Source: Incurvaria masculella
Taxonomy: Eukaryota; Arthropoda; Insecta; Lepidoptera; Incurvariidae
Direction of reading: 5' to 3'
DNA: 64,000 nt
Assembly (NCBI GenBank): GCA_946894095.1
Contig: OX335645.2
Coordinates: 14,407,001 to 14,471,000, forward strand
Part shown: positions 11,690 through 24,830 of the stretch, piece by piece
Layout of the letters: each line of letters opens with the position of its first letter
How positions within the stretch are numbered: the stretch's first letter is position 1
Notes under the pieces: generated by a model
What the model was told of the DNA's origin: nothing
Database searches by the model: none
What the model saw: the letters and a program-made list of their open reading frames with translations, nothing else
Program-made: the position numbers and the translations under genes

Positions 11690-12960
11690 TTACAAATTTT
11701 ATTTATTTCGCAAGTCCGTCGGGCGCACCGGGCAGCGGAGCAGCACTTGGCAGAGTTTCGCCGGCGAAGACGGCCGCGCGCCCACTCGACTACGTTTGCA
11801 TGCGCCTATAAAGGGGCCAGCGCCGCGGCCGCGGTCGGTTATTATCCTTTCCGCGTCGCTCCATTCATTTTATGTAGTGGAAGTCGGTGCTCTTATCAAA
11901 AGTTTTTGATGTGCGCCGTAATGCGCTCGGACGGGACACGTTTATGGGCGGGAAATGTATACCGGCTTCGCGTCTTTCCTTTCGAGATCTCTTTATGCGG
12001 CCATTCCTATTACTCACGGCTTTATGGAGCGGGTTGTCGTCGGCGCCGCTCGAGCTCGCATATTTTCATAAGACGCCGCGCCGCCGCTGCGTTATTTACT
12101 CGGAGTACTTCTCCGATATGCCCCCCGGCTGTCGCCCCCTGCTTACCTCCCTCCGTATCGCTGTTTGAATTCTCTCGCGTTATTCCCGGCTAAGATTGCT
12201 TTGAGGAGGTTCTGATGTGGGGCTATATGTGCCAAGCACTTACTTTCGTTCCATTGGGCTATGATCGGTTATGAATTCATTTCTGTCTAAAAGTAGGTAC
12301 ACGTTGCAACATATCCGAATGTATAAGTAACTAATTCCATCGTAAATCGCTCGGAGCAAGATCCGCCTCAGATCAGGGAAGAATGTACTGTCGTTTTGCG
12401 ATGCGAAATGCTAAAACTTCCGTTGCAGAGTCGCACACGGCTCGGTTGTAACCTTAATTAGTTAGCCGCTCGGAAAGGAAGTATCGACAGAAAGGCAACA
12501 CTCCCCGCTCAAGTGCTTTAGTTTCAGAGCACTTTGTACGCGAGCACGCCCCGCAGTTTACCGCGAGCTTTACGCGCTCTCTCCTACAAGCCCGACCGGG
12601 CGGCGCTGGTGCGGCGCCATTTTTCTCGAATATCTTTCGATAGCGCCCTCCTTCCTCCGGGCTTTGCTTAAATATTCGCCTATCGGCCGGTGGCTGTTTA
12701 CGACTCGCGTCCGCAGAGTAAACAAATGGCGTCGACGGCGCACGCGAGGCGCGCCCGCACGGGGTGGACGCTCGCATTGTTACGGCGGCAGTAAATAGGA
12801 GAAGCACCACACGACCGACGAGACGTGTGGGTAAACAAGCAGTCGGGAGAGTTTGGGCCGATACGGCCGCCGCTGCCGCCGCCGTCTCCGCTCTGCCTTG
12901 GACACAGTATAGATCAGAGCAGTATGACGTCTCTGCCGTGTCCTTGAAATAATGGTGACG
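11690..12960. promoter_or_regulatory. GC-rich non-coding islands with TTTATG cluster (candidate enhancer)
   Basis: Two adjoining GC-rich islands (about 11690-12190 and 12420-12960) stand out from AT-rich surroundings. Long frames exist on both strands but overlap each other and show Arg/Ala/Pro-rich composition typical of GC-rich non-coding DNA. TTTATG, a Cdx/Abd-B-type homeodomain core, occurs at 11869, 11941, 11992 and 12021, four times in about 160 bp. An unrecognised transcript or first exon cannot be excluded. Regulatory function is an inference. Confidence 0.35.
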
Positions 12961-15900
12961 AAAACTCAAAGCGTATTGTAGACCTCGCCTTAGAAATAAA
13001 TGTCAAACTGTCATTCCTGTCAAGTTTTATTGACGAGTTTTTGGGTGCATGATGTACTCCATGATGCATTTTGTATAAGGTTTGGAAGAAAAGAAGAGCT
13101 TCTGTTTGTCTTCAAACTAATTTTAATGTAATAGACCAGCACAAGGTTTGAAATTAAATAGTTACGTTATTGTGATGTTTAATTTTCTAAGACTTCTTTG
13201 ATTAGCATAATTTGGAACAAATAATTTTAAGAATAATAACCAGAAAATTCAGTCATTTTAATTACGTAAGTAGGTAAAAACAATTTTAAAATCTATTCTA
13301 AATAAATATACAAAATAACATATTTTGTATGGTATCTGACAGCTCTGACAGATATTTTAGGTGAGCTCGCTTAGACGCCACCTGCCGTGATAAATGAGCA
13401 GTTTTCTTCCACACGCGATCACGCGCGACTGATTGCTCCCGTCTCGCTTGCGCCGAGCGGAACCGAGACTTCGAGGCGCATGGGTAGAAGCGGCGTTTCA
13501 GCCGTTTGTGTTGAGAAAACATACTGCTCCTCTTGCCTGTACTGTGCCTCGGAGCTGGAACGCGATTTACAAGGGGCCGTACGCCTCCACTTTATGTCTC
13601 CTCGTAACGATTGTTCTCCGCCGCCGGACGGTGTGCACCGCTTTCAGCGTGAGCTCTCGGGCACACATCGCTACTATTCCGGGAGGTCACGACATTTTTG
13701 GTCACGATAAGGTAAATGGCTGAATCTGGGTTCAAGACCAATCCTCTGATGCTAGAAATGTTGATACCTATTAATTACAGAACAATAACCAGTCGGTTTT
13801 TTAATTAAATACTTAAATATACCTATAGTTAGATCTGAAACCTAAATCGCCTATAACTACGAAATGCAACCATAGATTTGTTCAGTTTTGGTATTGCTAA
13901 AAAAGTATGTACTGATACTTTCATGCTTTGTTATTTGCAGCCATTTACCGTATCATAAATATGTTTTGTCACCATACAAATTTTTTCAGGCGCCTTATCT
14001 ACGTAACGCAACCACTTGGCGCAGGCAGACTGACACATTTAGTTCCAAGGAGTTGGTCTATACGATAATGGTCACTAACTTATATTAATAGTTACCGAAA
14101 ATAAGCATCCTGGTGATTTGCACATTTGTTGAACTTTGAGAACCATACTGTTTTTCTGATTTCGTTTTTGGAGTTTGTAGGAACTTATATTTTTCTGCAC
14201 TCGTCACGAATTCCCATGAAGCTTTGGACATATGTTAAAATATCTTATGAAAGGCCCTTCGGCAAAGTACTTACATTGCATATATTTTACACGGAGTTTC
14301 TTAATTGTAGGTAGTATCTGAAAGGGGCGTAATTTTTTTCGATAAAATAAATCCAATGTTTATTTTGAAATAGTTATTTCTTGTTTTTGAAAAATTATAA
14401 TTCGTGTAATAATAAGAAGCGCCATTGCTATGAGATGAAGTCGCCATAACGAACAGCTCCCTGGCTAACCTATCACCACAATGGCCGCAAATGGTTGCTT
14501 ATACTATAAATTGTTGTGTTCAATAGTTGTAGAGTGTGTGTCCATACTATGTATCTGATGTTTATTTTATTTTTTTACATGTTCATACACATTACTCTGT
14601 ATGTGAACCTTATAAATAAATAAACAAAATAAAACATGTTTTTATTGTGAAAAAAAATTACGCTGAATTTAAAATAAAGTACCTCATTCGTTTCATTTTA
14701 TTGATCACTATATGCCCCTTTCGGGTTCTATGTGCGATTACCGTTTATATTTATAAGTAGTCGTAAGTTGTAAGTTAGTCTGTCATAAGAAAAAATCTCA
14801 GGTTCCTTCACATTTTATATTTTATATAATAAAGATGTTATTTAAAAAATGCATTACAAAAGTAAAAATTGTATTTTAAATATTCTAATATTAGGAATAG
14901 GTATAAATACGAAGATTAGATGTTATTTTTGTTTTGTGTAATATATTTTTGCCTAATAGGATATAAATTAAAACTAAAAGTGACAAAAACATAGTTAGGC
15001 CTTTTTAAATTTAAAAACGTAAAACAAAAACCTGTTTAATTAACCGGGGCATAAAGTACACTGCGTCGTGCACGGATAGACATCTTAATTCGGGCATTAT
15101 GTCTATTCGAAAGCTAAGTGGTTAACTTTTCGTTTTAAAAGTCGAATGGCTCGAGGCCATAAAACTTGCGTGAGATAATTCGGCCCGGATATATGAGATG
15201 ACGGCCTCAACTTTGGCAATTTTGCGAAAAGCCGGAAAAATTTCGCCGATTACGTCTGAGGATGATCACCTCGGGCGCCGCCGCCGCCGGCGCGCTCCCT
15301 TTTCAAATCGCTTGCTGCTCTCTATTCCGAGGCTCCCACTTAATTAGTACAAAGTTACGCGGGATGCGCTCAACTCCGAACGAGCAATCGCCGCCCGCGA
15401 AAAGTTCAACGGACCGTTTTTACCTCGTATTCCCAAAACGAACCTGAATACAAATCCTTGCGGCGCGGGCGAAGTCAGCCCCCTCAAAACACACACAAAC
15501 TAATAAAGATAAGCTCCATTCGGTTATACTTCTAATTAAGATAAGGACTGTGTTTCATGTTTTGCGAGGTAGGAATTACGCGGATATGTTGAAATCCGGC
15601 GCCCGAGGGCCGGAGCGGCTCACGTATCTGAAATTGCTATTCCCCGTTCGTTGCGAGCAAGTTTTACATTTGTCTCGGAGGCGGCGGAGCTGGCGGCGGA
15701 GCTGGCGACGGAGCTGGCGGCGGAGCTGGCGGCACGTGCCCATGCAGTCGCCGGCGGCGGCGGCGTGCGCGCGCTGCAACTTTACATTCCGCGCCGCCGG
15801 CGATGTACGCGCACGTAAGCCATTTTTACTCAACACTTGACACGTGAGGCTTTGCGGGGAGAGATGATTTGTCGGTGGCACTAAGTTGTGAGTGCCTTGT

Positions 15901-17050
15901 AGGGGCCGCGACAAACCGTGCATATTATTTCTATCGCTGGCGGAGGTGGCGCGCGAAGGAAATTATTCAAGGCGGATGCAGCTAGCTAGTTTGTCAGGTG
16001 TCGTGGATGCGCGCTGCGAAGTGTTTCCATCTGATTGCGGCATCGTGCCTCTGCTTCCATGCAGTATTAAGTAGTTTGACCCACAAGGCTACAAACATTT
16101 GAACTGCTTTTTTAAGTAATTATACTCGGCGCCACTGTTCTCATTGACTATTTAAAAAAAAAAAATATGAAAATATGGGAGACCTAAAAACTTGATATTG
16201 TTTTAAACAGTAATATTCCTTAAATTTTATTTAATAAATCTTAACGTTATAAACAATCCGTTCACAATTCCCAAGACACATCATTCGTGTATACTCGTAG
16301 TTTAAATCAATTTTAGCGTCTTCTGGCTTCTGAAATGTCAAACCTAACAATAGTTCAACAGGTAGAGTTGACAGACATCAGATTCAAATTACGAATTCTT
16401 TTTATTTATCTTCTTCTGTTTATGTATATTATGCATCTTGTATGTAGTATAAGAATAATAGTTATTTAAAAGTAAGTTTAATATAAAAAGATCCGAATTT
16501 AACTTACAATTACCCAGACCTCTGGCCTGTGGTCCACCGCCTTCTCGACGGAAGACCGCGCCGGCCCTCTCCGTCAGGCCTTTAGAGTCTGGGGTCAAGG
16601 GTGTGCAGGTGTTCGGGCAGCTCTTGCCCCTAGCAAGCTCCTGTCCATCAACACAATATCTGCAGACCTCGCTACCAGGCTGCTGGGCAGAACCGTAGGC
16701 TTCACAGCCGCTAGGTAGCGAGGGTTTACAGTCATTAACAAATGCTTGAAATTAAGCTCACTTTAACTTCGGAGTGACTCCTATTGGTCACAAATATATC
16801 AAGGAGGTTACAAGCATGTCCTTAACTTTTCCAGGGTTTGAGAAAAATCAACGACATTAACCACGCGTCGTGCTGGTTATCGGAGGGTTGGCCACCTTCT
16901 TCGATGAAACAACCGAAGTATTTGATTGTTTATTCATTATCTATAGACAGTACACTGCCCTCGAATTTGTTATATTTTAACATTGGCCAGTTCAGCAAAA
17001 CAAAACACAGCGAAGAAGAACTGAAACCGCTGTTTTTTTTAACGTCCACT
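12961..17050. other. Non-coding interval with several GC-rich islands
   Basis: No supported gene. GC-rich islands lie at about 13360-13700, 15050-15480 and 15590-16060. Between them the DNA is AT-rich. 14318-14330 and 14702-14716 (gaaaggggc and gcccctttc) form a weak inverted pair that might bound an old element. About 16500-16720 is moderately GC-rich and resembles no protein I know. Confidence 0.5.
15686..15733. repeat. 12-bp minisatellite, four units
   Basis: Four tandem copies of GGAGCTGGCGGC, the second with one change (GGCGAC), inside a GC-rich island. Repeated RRSW/LRRQ-like peptides in both strands' frames come from this repeat and do not indicate a protein. Confidence 0.85.
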
Positions 17051-17229
17051 TAAGCCTGGACCACATGATCGGAATAAAACAAATAAAACAGGACAGAAGG
17101 AATTTCTGCCTATATTGGGAACTCCGGAATCAGTGATTGCATGGGGCCGGACCCATATACTTCCATAGGCGATTCATAAAAGGAATTCCGTCCGTCCGCT
17201 TTTATTCCGATCATGTGGTCCAGGCCTTA
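17051..17229. repeat. Hairpin MITE with about 30-bp inverted ends
   Basis: TAAGCCTGGACCACATGATC then GGAATAAAA (17051-17079) is mirrored at 17200-17229 with one extra base. The 179-bp element has near-perfect ends, and inner parts (aaggaatttc and ggaattcc) also pair. No partner copy was seen in the window. TA or TTA at both ends could be the target. Confidence 0.7.
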
Positions 17230-20200
17230 GACTAAATTTACAAAAGTGTTTGTAATTTTTTTTTTATATTTTTATAAGATAATTAAACTCCATGTGCTTT
17301 GTTTCGATCTAAGATAAGGCCGTTTGTAGAAAACCGAAAATGTATATGAAATAAGTTGTTTTTTTTTGTTTTTATCTATTAACACGTTTGCGTCATCTAC
17401 AAATAAAACACGGAAGGCATCGTTTATGCGTGGAATATACTAAACGTTCTGGAACCGGTCACTCATAATAAAAACAATCAATACGAGAATACGATACTTA
17501 TATTACGAGCGGAAAAAATATTTAAATACTTGTATAATCATATTGGCAGCACGCTTTAAACGCAAGCCCACTCGCTCATTAGCGTTTTGTCGGTTTCGTT
17601 CGTACCAGCGAATCTTTGTGCGCAGCCTGAAAAACGACGTTTTCATCCCACATACAGACCGGCCGTGGTCCGAGTCGAACTTAGTCGTACGCCGCTTCAG
17701 CCGGCCCCGCTGCCCACGCCGGCGCCGCCGCTCCGCGTCTCTTCCGCCCGCCACCGATTTGCATATGCATTCGGCGCTGTAACAACACGCCATTAATTAA
17801 AATTTCAGAATCCAAAATGCAATAACACCGCAGAAGATATTATTTCGGCTCATGAATACGGGACGGACGCGGGGGAGCGCTGTTGTTTTTTCACCATTTT
17901 TATTCCGCCTTTGTGCGGCGGAGAGTCGTCTCCGGCTAACGAGCTTCTACTCGATGCACTGCCGCTGAGATATTTTATGTATTCCATGAGACACTGAATA
18001 CAATTAATTTCATTTCACTTTTATTTCGCCTGCGAGCAACACCGATTCGCTTATCACTCTCATGAATTATTCATCAATCGACGATGCGGATAGGCAACGT
18101 TAGTGGCGCTGCGATAGTATCGACGCGATAGTGAGTAATCCCGAAAGTGTGAAGGAGGCGACGAAAGCACCGGCGCCCACGCACCCCGCTCGATTAACCC
18201 GGCGCACACCATCCTTTTATTGCTTCCGACAACTCGAAGTGAACATTCCCGGGAGTTGTTAAATCTCCGCCGGTCCTGCGCGATTCGTGGAAAAAGAAAA
18301 ACCCATCCCGGTCCGGTGGGAGTCGTGCCGGGCGGGGGCGCGGGCGCGGGCCGCGCGGGGAGCGGCGGGGCGCGAGGGTGACGAACATTGTTATGCAAAT
18401 AGGGGTCGTTATTTCGCGACGGCTGAGGAAAGAGAGCGCGACACTCGGGCCTCCGCCGCCTCCGCACCGCCTCCGCGCCCGCCTCCGCGTCCGCGTAACT
18501 AGCGGCTGGAGGAAGACGCTTTGCATAATTGCTAATGCAGGTAACACGGCTGTCGCGTTTCCTTCCGCCGGGCGCCGGCAACGCGAGACACACTCGCCAC
18601 CAGACTCTCGGGACATTCCGTTTCGAGGAATAGATGAGAGCCCATTCATAGATAAGCGATGGGGAATGTTTTCAGGCGAGCCGTAGCGTAACGATGCGCC
18701 GTTTGAGCCGCAGGGGGTGCATCTGTTTCTTGTGCGGGTTGAAAATGTGAACTTACTTGCGAACTCGGATTATTTCAGTTCAACCCATGATTAGGTTGAA
18801 CAATTGTGACTACAATATCTTGAACGGTTTTATAGATCGTTTTGGTTTCGTTGTCAATTCAAAGTATTAATAATCGATAGTAATGATTTGGTCTCTATAA
18901 TTAAGTCATTTTAATAGTCATTCTTATATATAGCCATTTCAAAGCAATGTTTCATAACATGTAAAGTATAAATGATGAGGTTGAAATTCAAATCAAATCA
19001 AATAATTTTTTTTTTAAATTATCGTTTTGGGACATTGTCGTATAATCATTTATGATAAAGATTCGTTTCTTTGTTTGTTATGTGATTGACAATCTAATAA
19101 AATATTATTATGTAAACAACTTGTCGATTGGGCGTTTCATGAACTGCAGGCCCGGAAACAAATCAAGAATAAGTAAATGCTCCATTATAAGTAATTAAAA
19201 TGTTATTGGGTCGTTAGTGCTAAAATTTCTGATTACGTTGCCTCAATGTTGGTGACGCTTACTAACCTGAAATGAATGGGAAAATCGTAATTATACATGG
19301 TTTTATAATTGTAATGGTCTTAATTATATAATAACGGAAATAATTACAAGCCAATCATGATTATGGGTGTCGGGTAGTCACCGTACGTCACCTGTAGCTA
19401 CGGGCCTGAACATTTATTTGTTAAAGTTTAAGCTAACATATATTTGTTAATAATTCTTCTTTAATATCTTATCTTATTTAAAACATTTGTAAAGATAAAT
19501 CTGATTACTAAAATTACTCGAAAATATTTTTTCAAAGTTTCCTGGACAAAATAAATGTAATAGAGACGGAATAATGGCAATACCTTGCCTAGGCAACACT
19601 CAACATATCTATTCGAATGTTTTCATTATCTTTTATGCGTGGGCTGTCTAGATATATTCAAATTGGTTCATCGAAACGCTTAGTCAAGTCTGTCAATGCA
19701 TAAATAATGTATGTACAGCCGTACGATCTCTAAGAATCCCCGCAAACCGCTTAATTTGGCATCGCAGTGGGGCGTTCAAAGGCGAGCGAGCATTCCCGGA
19801 ACTTTCAATAATTTAATAAAGAAAGTTGATTGCCGCGCGGCGGGCGGCGTGCGTGCTGAGCTCACCTCGCCACAAAAAGCTCCAAACTTCCATTCAATTA
19901 AAACACAAAGTTGGTTGGAGAAGTCGGTTCGGGCGGGCGAGCGGGGGTGCAGCGCGGCGGAGCGGCTGCGGCTGCGGCTGCGGCGGCGGCTGCGGCTGCG
20001 GCTGCGGCAGAGGTGCTAAATCAAAAGTTGTGCCGCCCCGGCTGAGCCGGGTGATAGTGCTCCGGGCGGGCTGGCGGCGGCGCGGCGGCTGCGTAGCCTG
20101 CGCGGAGACGGCGGCGGCGTTCTGACACGTGATTAACTGCTTTATGTGCTCCGTTACCGGTAATGCAGGTGCCCCACCTTCCCTATGTGGGTGCAAGGGT

Positions 20201-20413
20201 TCCGATTATATCTCAACACAACAGAGAGTCCAAAGCCGCAGGGGATTCACTCCCGCCGCACACGCTACAAATTGACCTACAACGGCGGCACACCTACAAG
20301 GGGCAAACCTCAGTTGGCTGCCACACGCGCGGGCCGAGTAGTGTTTTTAGTAAAATAATCCAAAACGAGGCAAGGCGGCAATAAATACCTAGCTCTTTCA
20401 AGATAACATATCT
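17230..20413. promoter_or_regulatory. Non-coding interval with GC-rich islands (candidate regulatory DNA)
   Basis: Islands at about 17540-17790, 17860-17960, 18110-18720 and 19720-20160 have many overlapping frames on both strands but no recognisable domain. The frame pairs at 18060-18650 are mutual shadows. 19961-20010 is a GCGGCT-type microsatellite. About 18730-19700 is plain AT-rich DNA. The island pattern is compatible with enhancers or CpG-type promoters; this is an inference. Confidence 0.35.
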
Positions 20414-20766
20414 GAGCCGGTAGTCTCCGTTCTCACCTAAATTGGCGTTTACGTAACTTCGAAGTTCCGTAATAACGTCAAACTACATACAAGTTTTTAC
20501 TTGATATTCTGTGGTTTTACTTCTTCAAGCTGTCAAAGTCAAACGCGGACTTCCGATTTGTATGAAAACGCGGAGTGGACGTAAACGGCAACGTCGACGT
20601 ATTTACGGCAACGTTGAGTAAGCTGTCAAATCAAGCTCGGACTCGCAAATGTTAGTTCGCTTAACGCCCACTGCGCGCGCTCTTCAATTTCTCAATACAT
20701 TTGAAAACGCCAGTCAATCGGTTTGCCGTAACGCCAATTTAGGTGACAACTGAGACTTCGGGTACT
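20414..20766 (+). repeat. MITE, GAGCCGGTAGTCT family (copy 1)
   Basis: 353 bp, starting GAGCCGGTAGTCT and tctcacctaaattggcgttt and ending in the inverted aacgccaatttaggtgacaa. It matches the 353-bp copy at 27423-27775 along its whole length in opposite orientation, including cggacttccgatttgtatga and ggcaacgtcgacgtatttac. The right terminus is more diverged (cttcgggtactg). The coding frames within are not conserved features. Confidence 0.8.
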
Positions 20767-22165
20767 GAACGATATAAACCTTAAGCGCTCGTTTCAAATG
20801 AAACAACCAATTTCATTAATATACTCGTATATACGTCGTGGTAAACTTTTATGCACCTGAAGGTTGTAAACGGCGAGAAAATTCCTTCCTAATATACAAT
20901 CAAGTAGCTCGGTGATGGTTTATGAAAACCATAGAATTAAGTACTTACATCATTAAATTAAAATATTTATGTCACGATGACAGGCAGCCCTAGTGCAGTC
21001 CGGTTGCTACCTGCTTTGCTCACTCAAAGCAAGTGCGCGAAGGAAAATGAGCTTTAGTCGCACGTAATAAAATGTGATTACGTGTGCGCACTGGGCATGT
21101 GATGTGATATGTCAGTCGACATATGTACTGTCGGATTCTTTCCGACATGAAAGAAATTAAAGGTATTGAACGATCTAGTACTCTAGTAGTTAATAATCTT
21201 TGCCAGAGCTGTTTACCCGCCCCATAAAGTGCTCGTAAACATTCAAGCTGCCGCACATTTTTTAATAAAAGCTACCTAGTCCGGCTAATGAATTTTATTT
21301 ATCATCGAGTTTTATACGATTTCCGTAGTTGCTTTATGGACCCACTCCCCCCGTATTATGGCCGTCATAATTGGATAAGTTTATTGTGTCGTGAAAAGTT
21401 TTACAAGTCTGCGCAGATTTTGAACCGGCACTGGGCGCCCGCAGTCCGCATCGCCTGTCCGTAAACTCCGCTAGCGGTCACAAATTAAATGCGAAAGAAG
21501 TCAATTATAACGAAGGGTTGAGGTCGAGACGCGGTCGACTTCTCGAATGTAGCCACGATATACTTCATTCCACTGCGCTACCCAATGGGGAGGAGGTGGT
21601 GCCGTCACATAAACGTATCTGCGATTTGCTTCCCTAACGACTTTGGCTCTCGGGGCATTGTTTTGTGGCGCGGCGTTATCTGGCGCCGAGCAAGTTGCCG
21701 TTGCAATAATTTATCGAAGCGAACCCGCCCCGGGCCGGGTCGTCGGAGCCGAGCTGCGTGCCCGAAAGCAAGTCGTGGTCGGGCTGTCTGCTCCGCGCGC
21801 AGCGAGCGTTCTTATTATCTAGTCCTGGTGAGCTGATGAGAACCTGGCGGTGAGCCGGGACCGTAAGACACCTCCGGTGCTAGTCTGAAGAACTATGCGT
21901 GCAAAGGCTATGATGAGTTGCGCCGGTAGATTTGGCCGCGTAGACATGGAATGGAGAGATGTATGATGTGCATCAGGAAGTGAGTGTGCCAGTCGAAAAA
22001 CTACGGTACCATACAGGGGATACGGGAGTTGCCTTACCTGTCGTTCCGAGCGTAGATTGAAACTTTAGTAGCTTCGGTTGCGGGCGGTGAGCGTTGAGTT
22101 CCGTATCCGTCTGGAAAATTGGGAGTTGTCCACCTGGCACTTGCCAATAAGAGTACCAAAGCTTT
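20767..22165. other. Non-coding interval with GC-rich stretch at 21400-21860
   Basis: No gene recognised. 21300-21420 holds TTTATGG and several TAAT-type motifs next to a GC-rich island. Short frames on both strands overlap. Confidence 0.45.
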
Positions 22166-22550
22166 GTCAGCCTCAGTGGCCCAGTGGCGCGACACTTCGG
22201 CGATCGCTCTCCGAAGTTAAGCAACGCTGGGTCCGGTCTGGTCTTGGATGGGTGACCATTCGACCGTTGAGAGAGGCTGGCCGTGGTTCGGATTCCACGT
22301 TAAGCTGTAGGTCCCCTTCCTTACTTACTAGGTGGTAGGGTTTATCCCGCCCGGGTTGGTACCATCGCATTGGATGAACGATGGTCGAAGCGGCAATGAA
22401 AATTGTCCGTGTTTTCCATCCAGTTCAATGTAGCCGTGCAATTTAAGGAAGGTCCTGGCATGGCACCTAGTTCCCATGTGGTGTGTTGGGCTAATACCAT
22501 GACAGAACTTGTGGTATTAGCCATCCATGTCCAGTCACATAAAAAAAAAA
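22166..22550 (+). mobile_element. 5S-rRNA-derived SINE
   Basis: The head matches the internal promoter of 5S rRNA. GAAGTTAAGCAACG (22213-22226) corresponds to box A and GGATGGGTGACC (22246-22257) to box C, joined by tccggtctggtctt where 5S has its intermediate element. The tail part (from about 22330) is the same body as the tRNA-headed SINE at 6631. It ends in a 12-13 base A-run and is flanked by AAAGCTTT on both sides (22158-22165 and 22551-22558), a short target duplication. It is not a 5S gene: the 3' third of 5S is replaced by SINE body. Confidence 0.85.
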
Positions 22551-24548
22551 AAAGCTTTATGCGGTGGTCGCAAGATATACCTGGGGTTATGATCCTAACT
22601 GTGGGTTTTGGGTGTTCGGTGGGAATAGCGTCTCCTTTTGCGTACACCACGGTTCGTCATTGGGAGCGATACTTAATAAACAATCTAAGGAAAGTAATAT
22701 ATGCACAATAAATCTCCTGCGGGAATAGCACGACGCGAAAAGAAAACACGGTTAGAAGACCCGGATAGCATGAAGCGCCGGCGATGTTATGACTTGACGC
22801 GTGGGCGGCGAAAGGCGGCGAGCGGTGCGAATGCAATAAGCGGTTGCATAATGGGTCCGTGACTGTTCTCCCGCCTCGGGTGAATTCGTCACCCTCGGAG
22901 TAATTACGGCTTTATGCCAAGTTTATGCGATGGCGAGCTCTCCAATTCGGTGGAGTTCTAAACTTTAATGACTTGCATGCGGTATGTAAAGGCTCCCCTC
23001 GTTTCATGTTAGTTTTGTTCTCCGACCACACTACGCTCAGCGCTATTCCATATATATTAAGTTTTACGTCGATTTTCTTAATCTGCACTAAGCTTGGTGA
23101 ATCAGTGGTCAACAGGATAGGAATAGATGACATCATGAAAAATTTTGAATAATAGGTATTTTATGCGACCTCTATAAGATGTATATATTACGGTTAAAGC
23201 CCGATTTGGTTAAAGTCCGAAATGGTTTTTTCCTTGAAGTTTATTGGATTTCAGCAAATATATCCATGTTGAGTGCACTAATTAAGAGTTAATAACAAGA
23301 TTTTTTTATATGTTTTGTATAAAAAAATTGGAAAACAAATTAGGTAATGTTATTTTTTTCTTTCTCGACACAGGTATATCTTGAAAATCTTAGTTACCTT
23401 CAAGGAAAAAAAGTTTTCAGACTTTAAACGAACATCGGGCTTTAACCGTAACAAATATATCATCTTCGGGACGTGCATGAGTTTGTAGGCGCTTCTAGAA
23501 TTTCAAGACCCATTACGAAGGCTCTGTGTGAATGTACTGATTGTGGAACGCACTGAAATATTACCACAAGAATTTTTAGAAGCGGCTTTCAAAACGAAAC
23601 ATTCTTCTGCGTCATGTATTAATTCAAGTTCTGTAAATTGTTCGCCTTTTTTAAGGGACATCTCATCTTGATGTTTAATACTCGTACTCTTTGAGTCTAG
23701 AATTATCAATCCACATTATTATTGTTCGATATTCATCGAGCTTTTCGCGGCACCACACCACATGCTAAAGGTACATATCTATTGGGGAAAAGGCCGATCG
23801 TTCACTGGCAACCCCACGACGTTACTGGCAACAATATGGCGAAATCAGCGATTTCAGCGCCATCGGTGACAACTCACTATTGACGACTACGCGGTCGGTG
23901 TTGAGATCGGTCTCCGCCTGCTTCCAAGAACCCGACGGAACCCGTCATCCATCATCAAGACAGATGCGAGACTCAGTCGCACTTATGTGTCGTGTTGAAT
24001 GAATTATTATGTAGTGTTTAGCAAATAATTTTGCAGAAAACTATTCATCGTATAATAACGTAGCTGTAAATATATACGTTACAAGAGATTGCCAGATAAC
24101 AATGTGGAAAACACTCAATATTAAATTCTTAAACTGCTGTTTATTTTAGGAGATATAAAGATGGCTCGGATAATAACGCCGGCTGTGCAATGAAGTTGGC
24201 GGTGTAGATACCGCATGTACCTTCGGATAAGTGTGGAATGAAAATATTTTAATTTAATTAAAACATCAGACGCCGCTTATCTGACGTCTTATTGAGGAAT
24301 TTCTTATCTCTCCGGGTGTAGATTTCGCCGGCTCCTTTCATTTACGCACTCGCGATTTATTCAAATGAGAGCCGACGGCGCGGGAGCGGGGAGGCGGCGG
24401 CGGCGGCGGCGGCGGCCGCGGCGGCGGCGGCGGGGTCGGGGGAGGTTTCAGGAACTTATTATATCTACGAAGCTACTAAGACTACTAAGAAGCAAACACT
24501 GGTGTTTGACAATTTGCGCATTGTAATATTAGCCCTTTAACAAAAAAA
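22551..24548. other. Non-coding interval with GC-rich blocks and CGG microsatellite
   Basis: No gene. 22730-22930 is a GC-rich block with TAATTA (22901) and TTTATG at 22911 and 22922. 24160-24450 is another, with a pure CGG/GGC run at 24394-24433. The remainder is AT-rich with no recognisable element. Around 23200-23450, cggttaaagcccgat and atcgggctttaaccg face each other about 240 bp apart, suggesting a small MITE. Confidence 0.45.
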
Positions 24549-24830
24549 CCGGCCAAGTGCGAGTCGGACTCGCACACGAAGGGTTCCGTAACATCATACA
24601 AAATTTACGACAGAAAAAATACGTTTTTTGTATGGGGCCCCCCTTTATTTTTTATTATTTTTTAATTTTACCTATTTGTTGTCATAGCGGCAAAATAAAT
24701 ACACACTCTGTCAAAATTTCAGCTGCCTACCTATTATGGTTCATGAGATACAGCTCTGTGACAGACGGACGGACGGACAGCGGAGGCTTAGTAATAGGGT
24801 TCCGTTTGCACCCTTTGGGTACGGAACCCT
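24549..24830 (+). repeat. CCGGCCAAGTGCGAG repeat, full-length copy
   Basis: Starts CCGGCCAAGTGCGAGTCGGA, has ttttacctatttgttg, a GGAC microsatellite (about 24766-24778) and ends with gggtacggaaccct. GGGTTCCGTA (24581-24590) and TACGGAACCC (24820-24829) are inverted partners. The frame through it is shared with the copy at 63106 because the repeat is conserved, not because it encodes a protein. Confidence 0.8.

Noticed and set aside
11684..12193. 169-codon frame on the plus strand
   Set aside because: Low-complexity Arg/Ala composition, overlapped by another frame, no family similarity.
12454..12969. 171-codon frame on the minus strand
   Set aside because: Lies in a GC-rich island, overlapped by opposite-strand frames, Ala/Arg-rich from GCC runs, no domain.
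18060..18649. Two long minus-strand frames (177 and 151 codons)
   Set aside because: Mutually overlapping frames with Pro/Arg-rich composition in GC-rich DNA; no recognisable protein and no splice or start context.
22166..22300. 5S rRNA gene
   Set aside because: Only the promoter part of 5S is kept; the 3' part is replaced by SINE sequence, with A-tail and target duplication.
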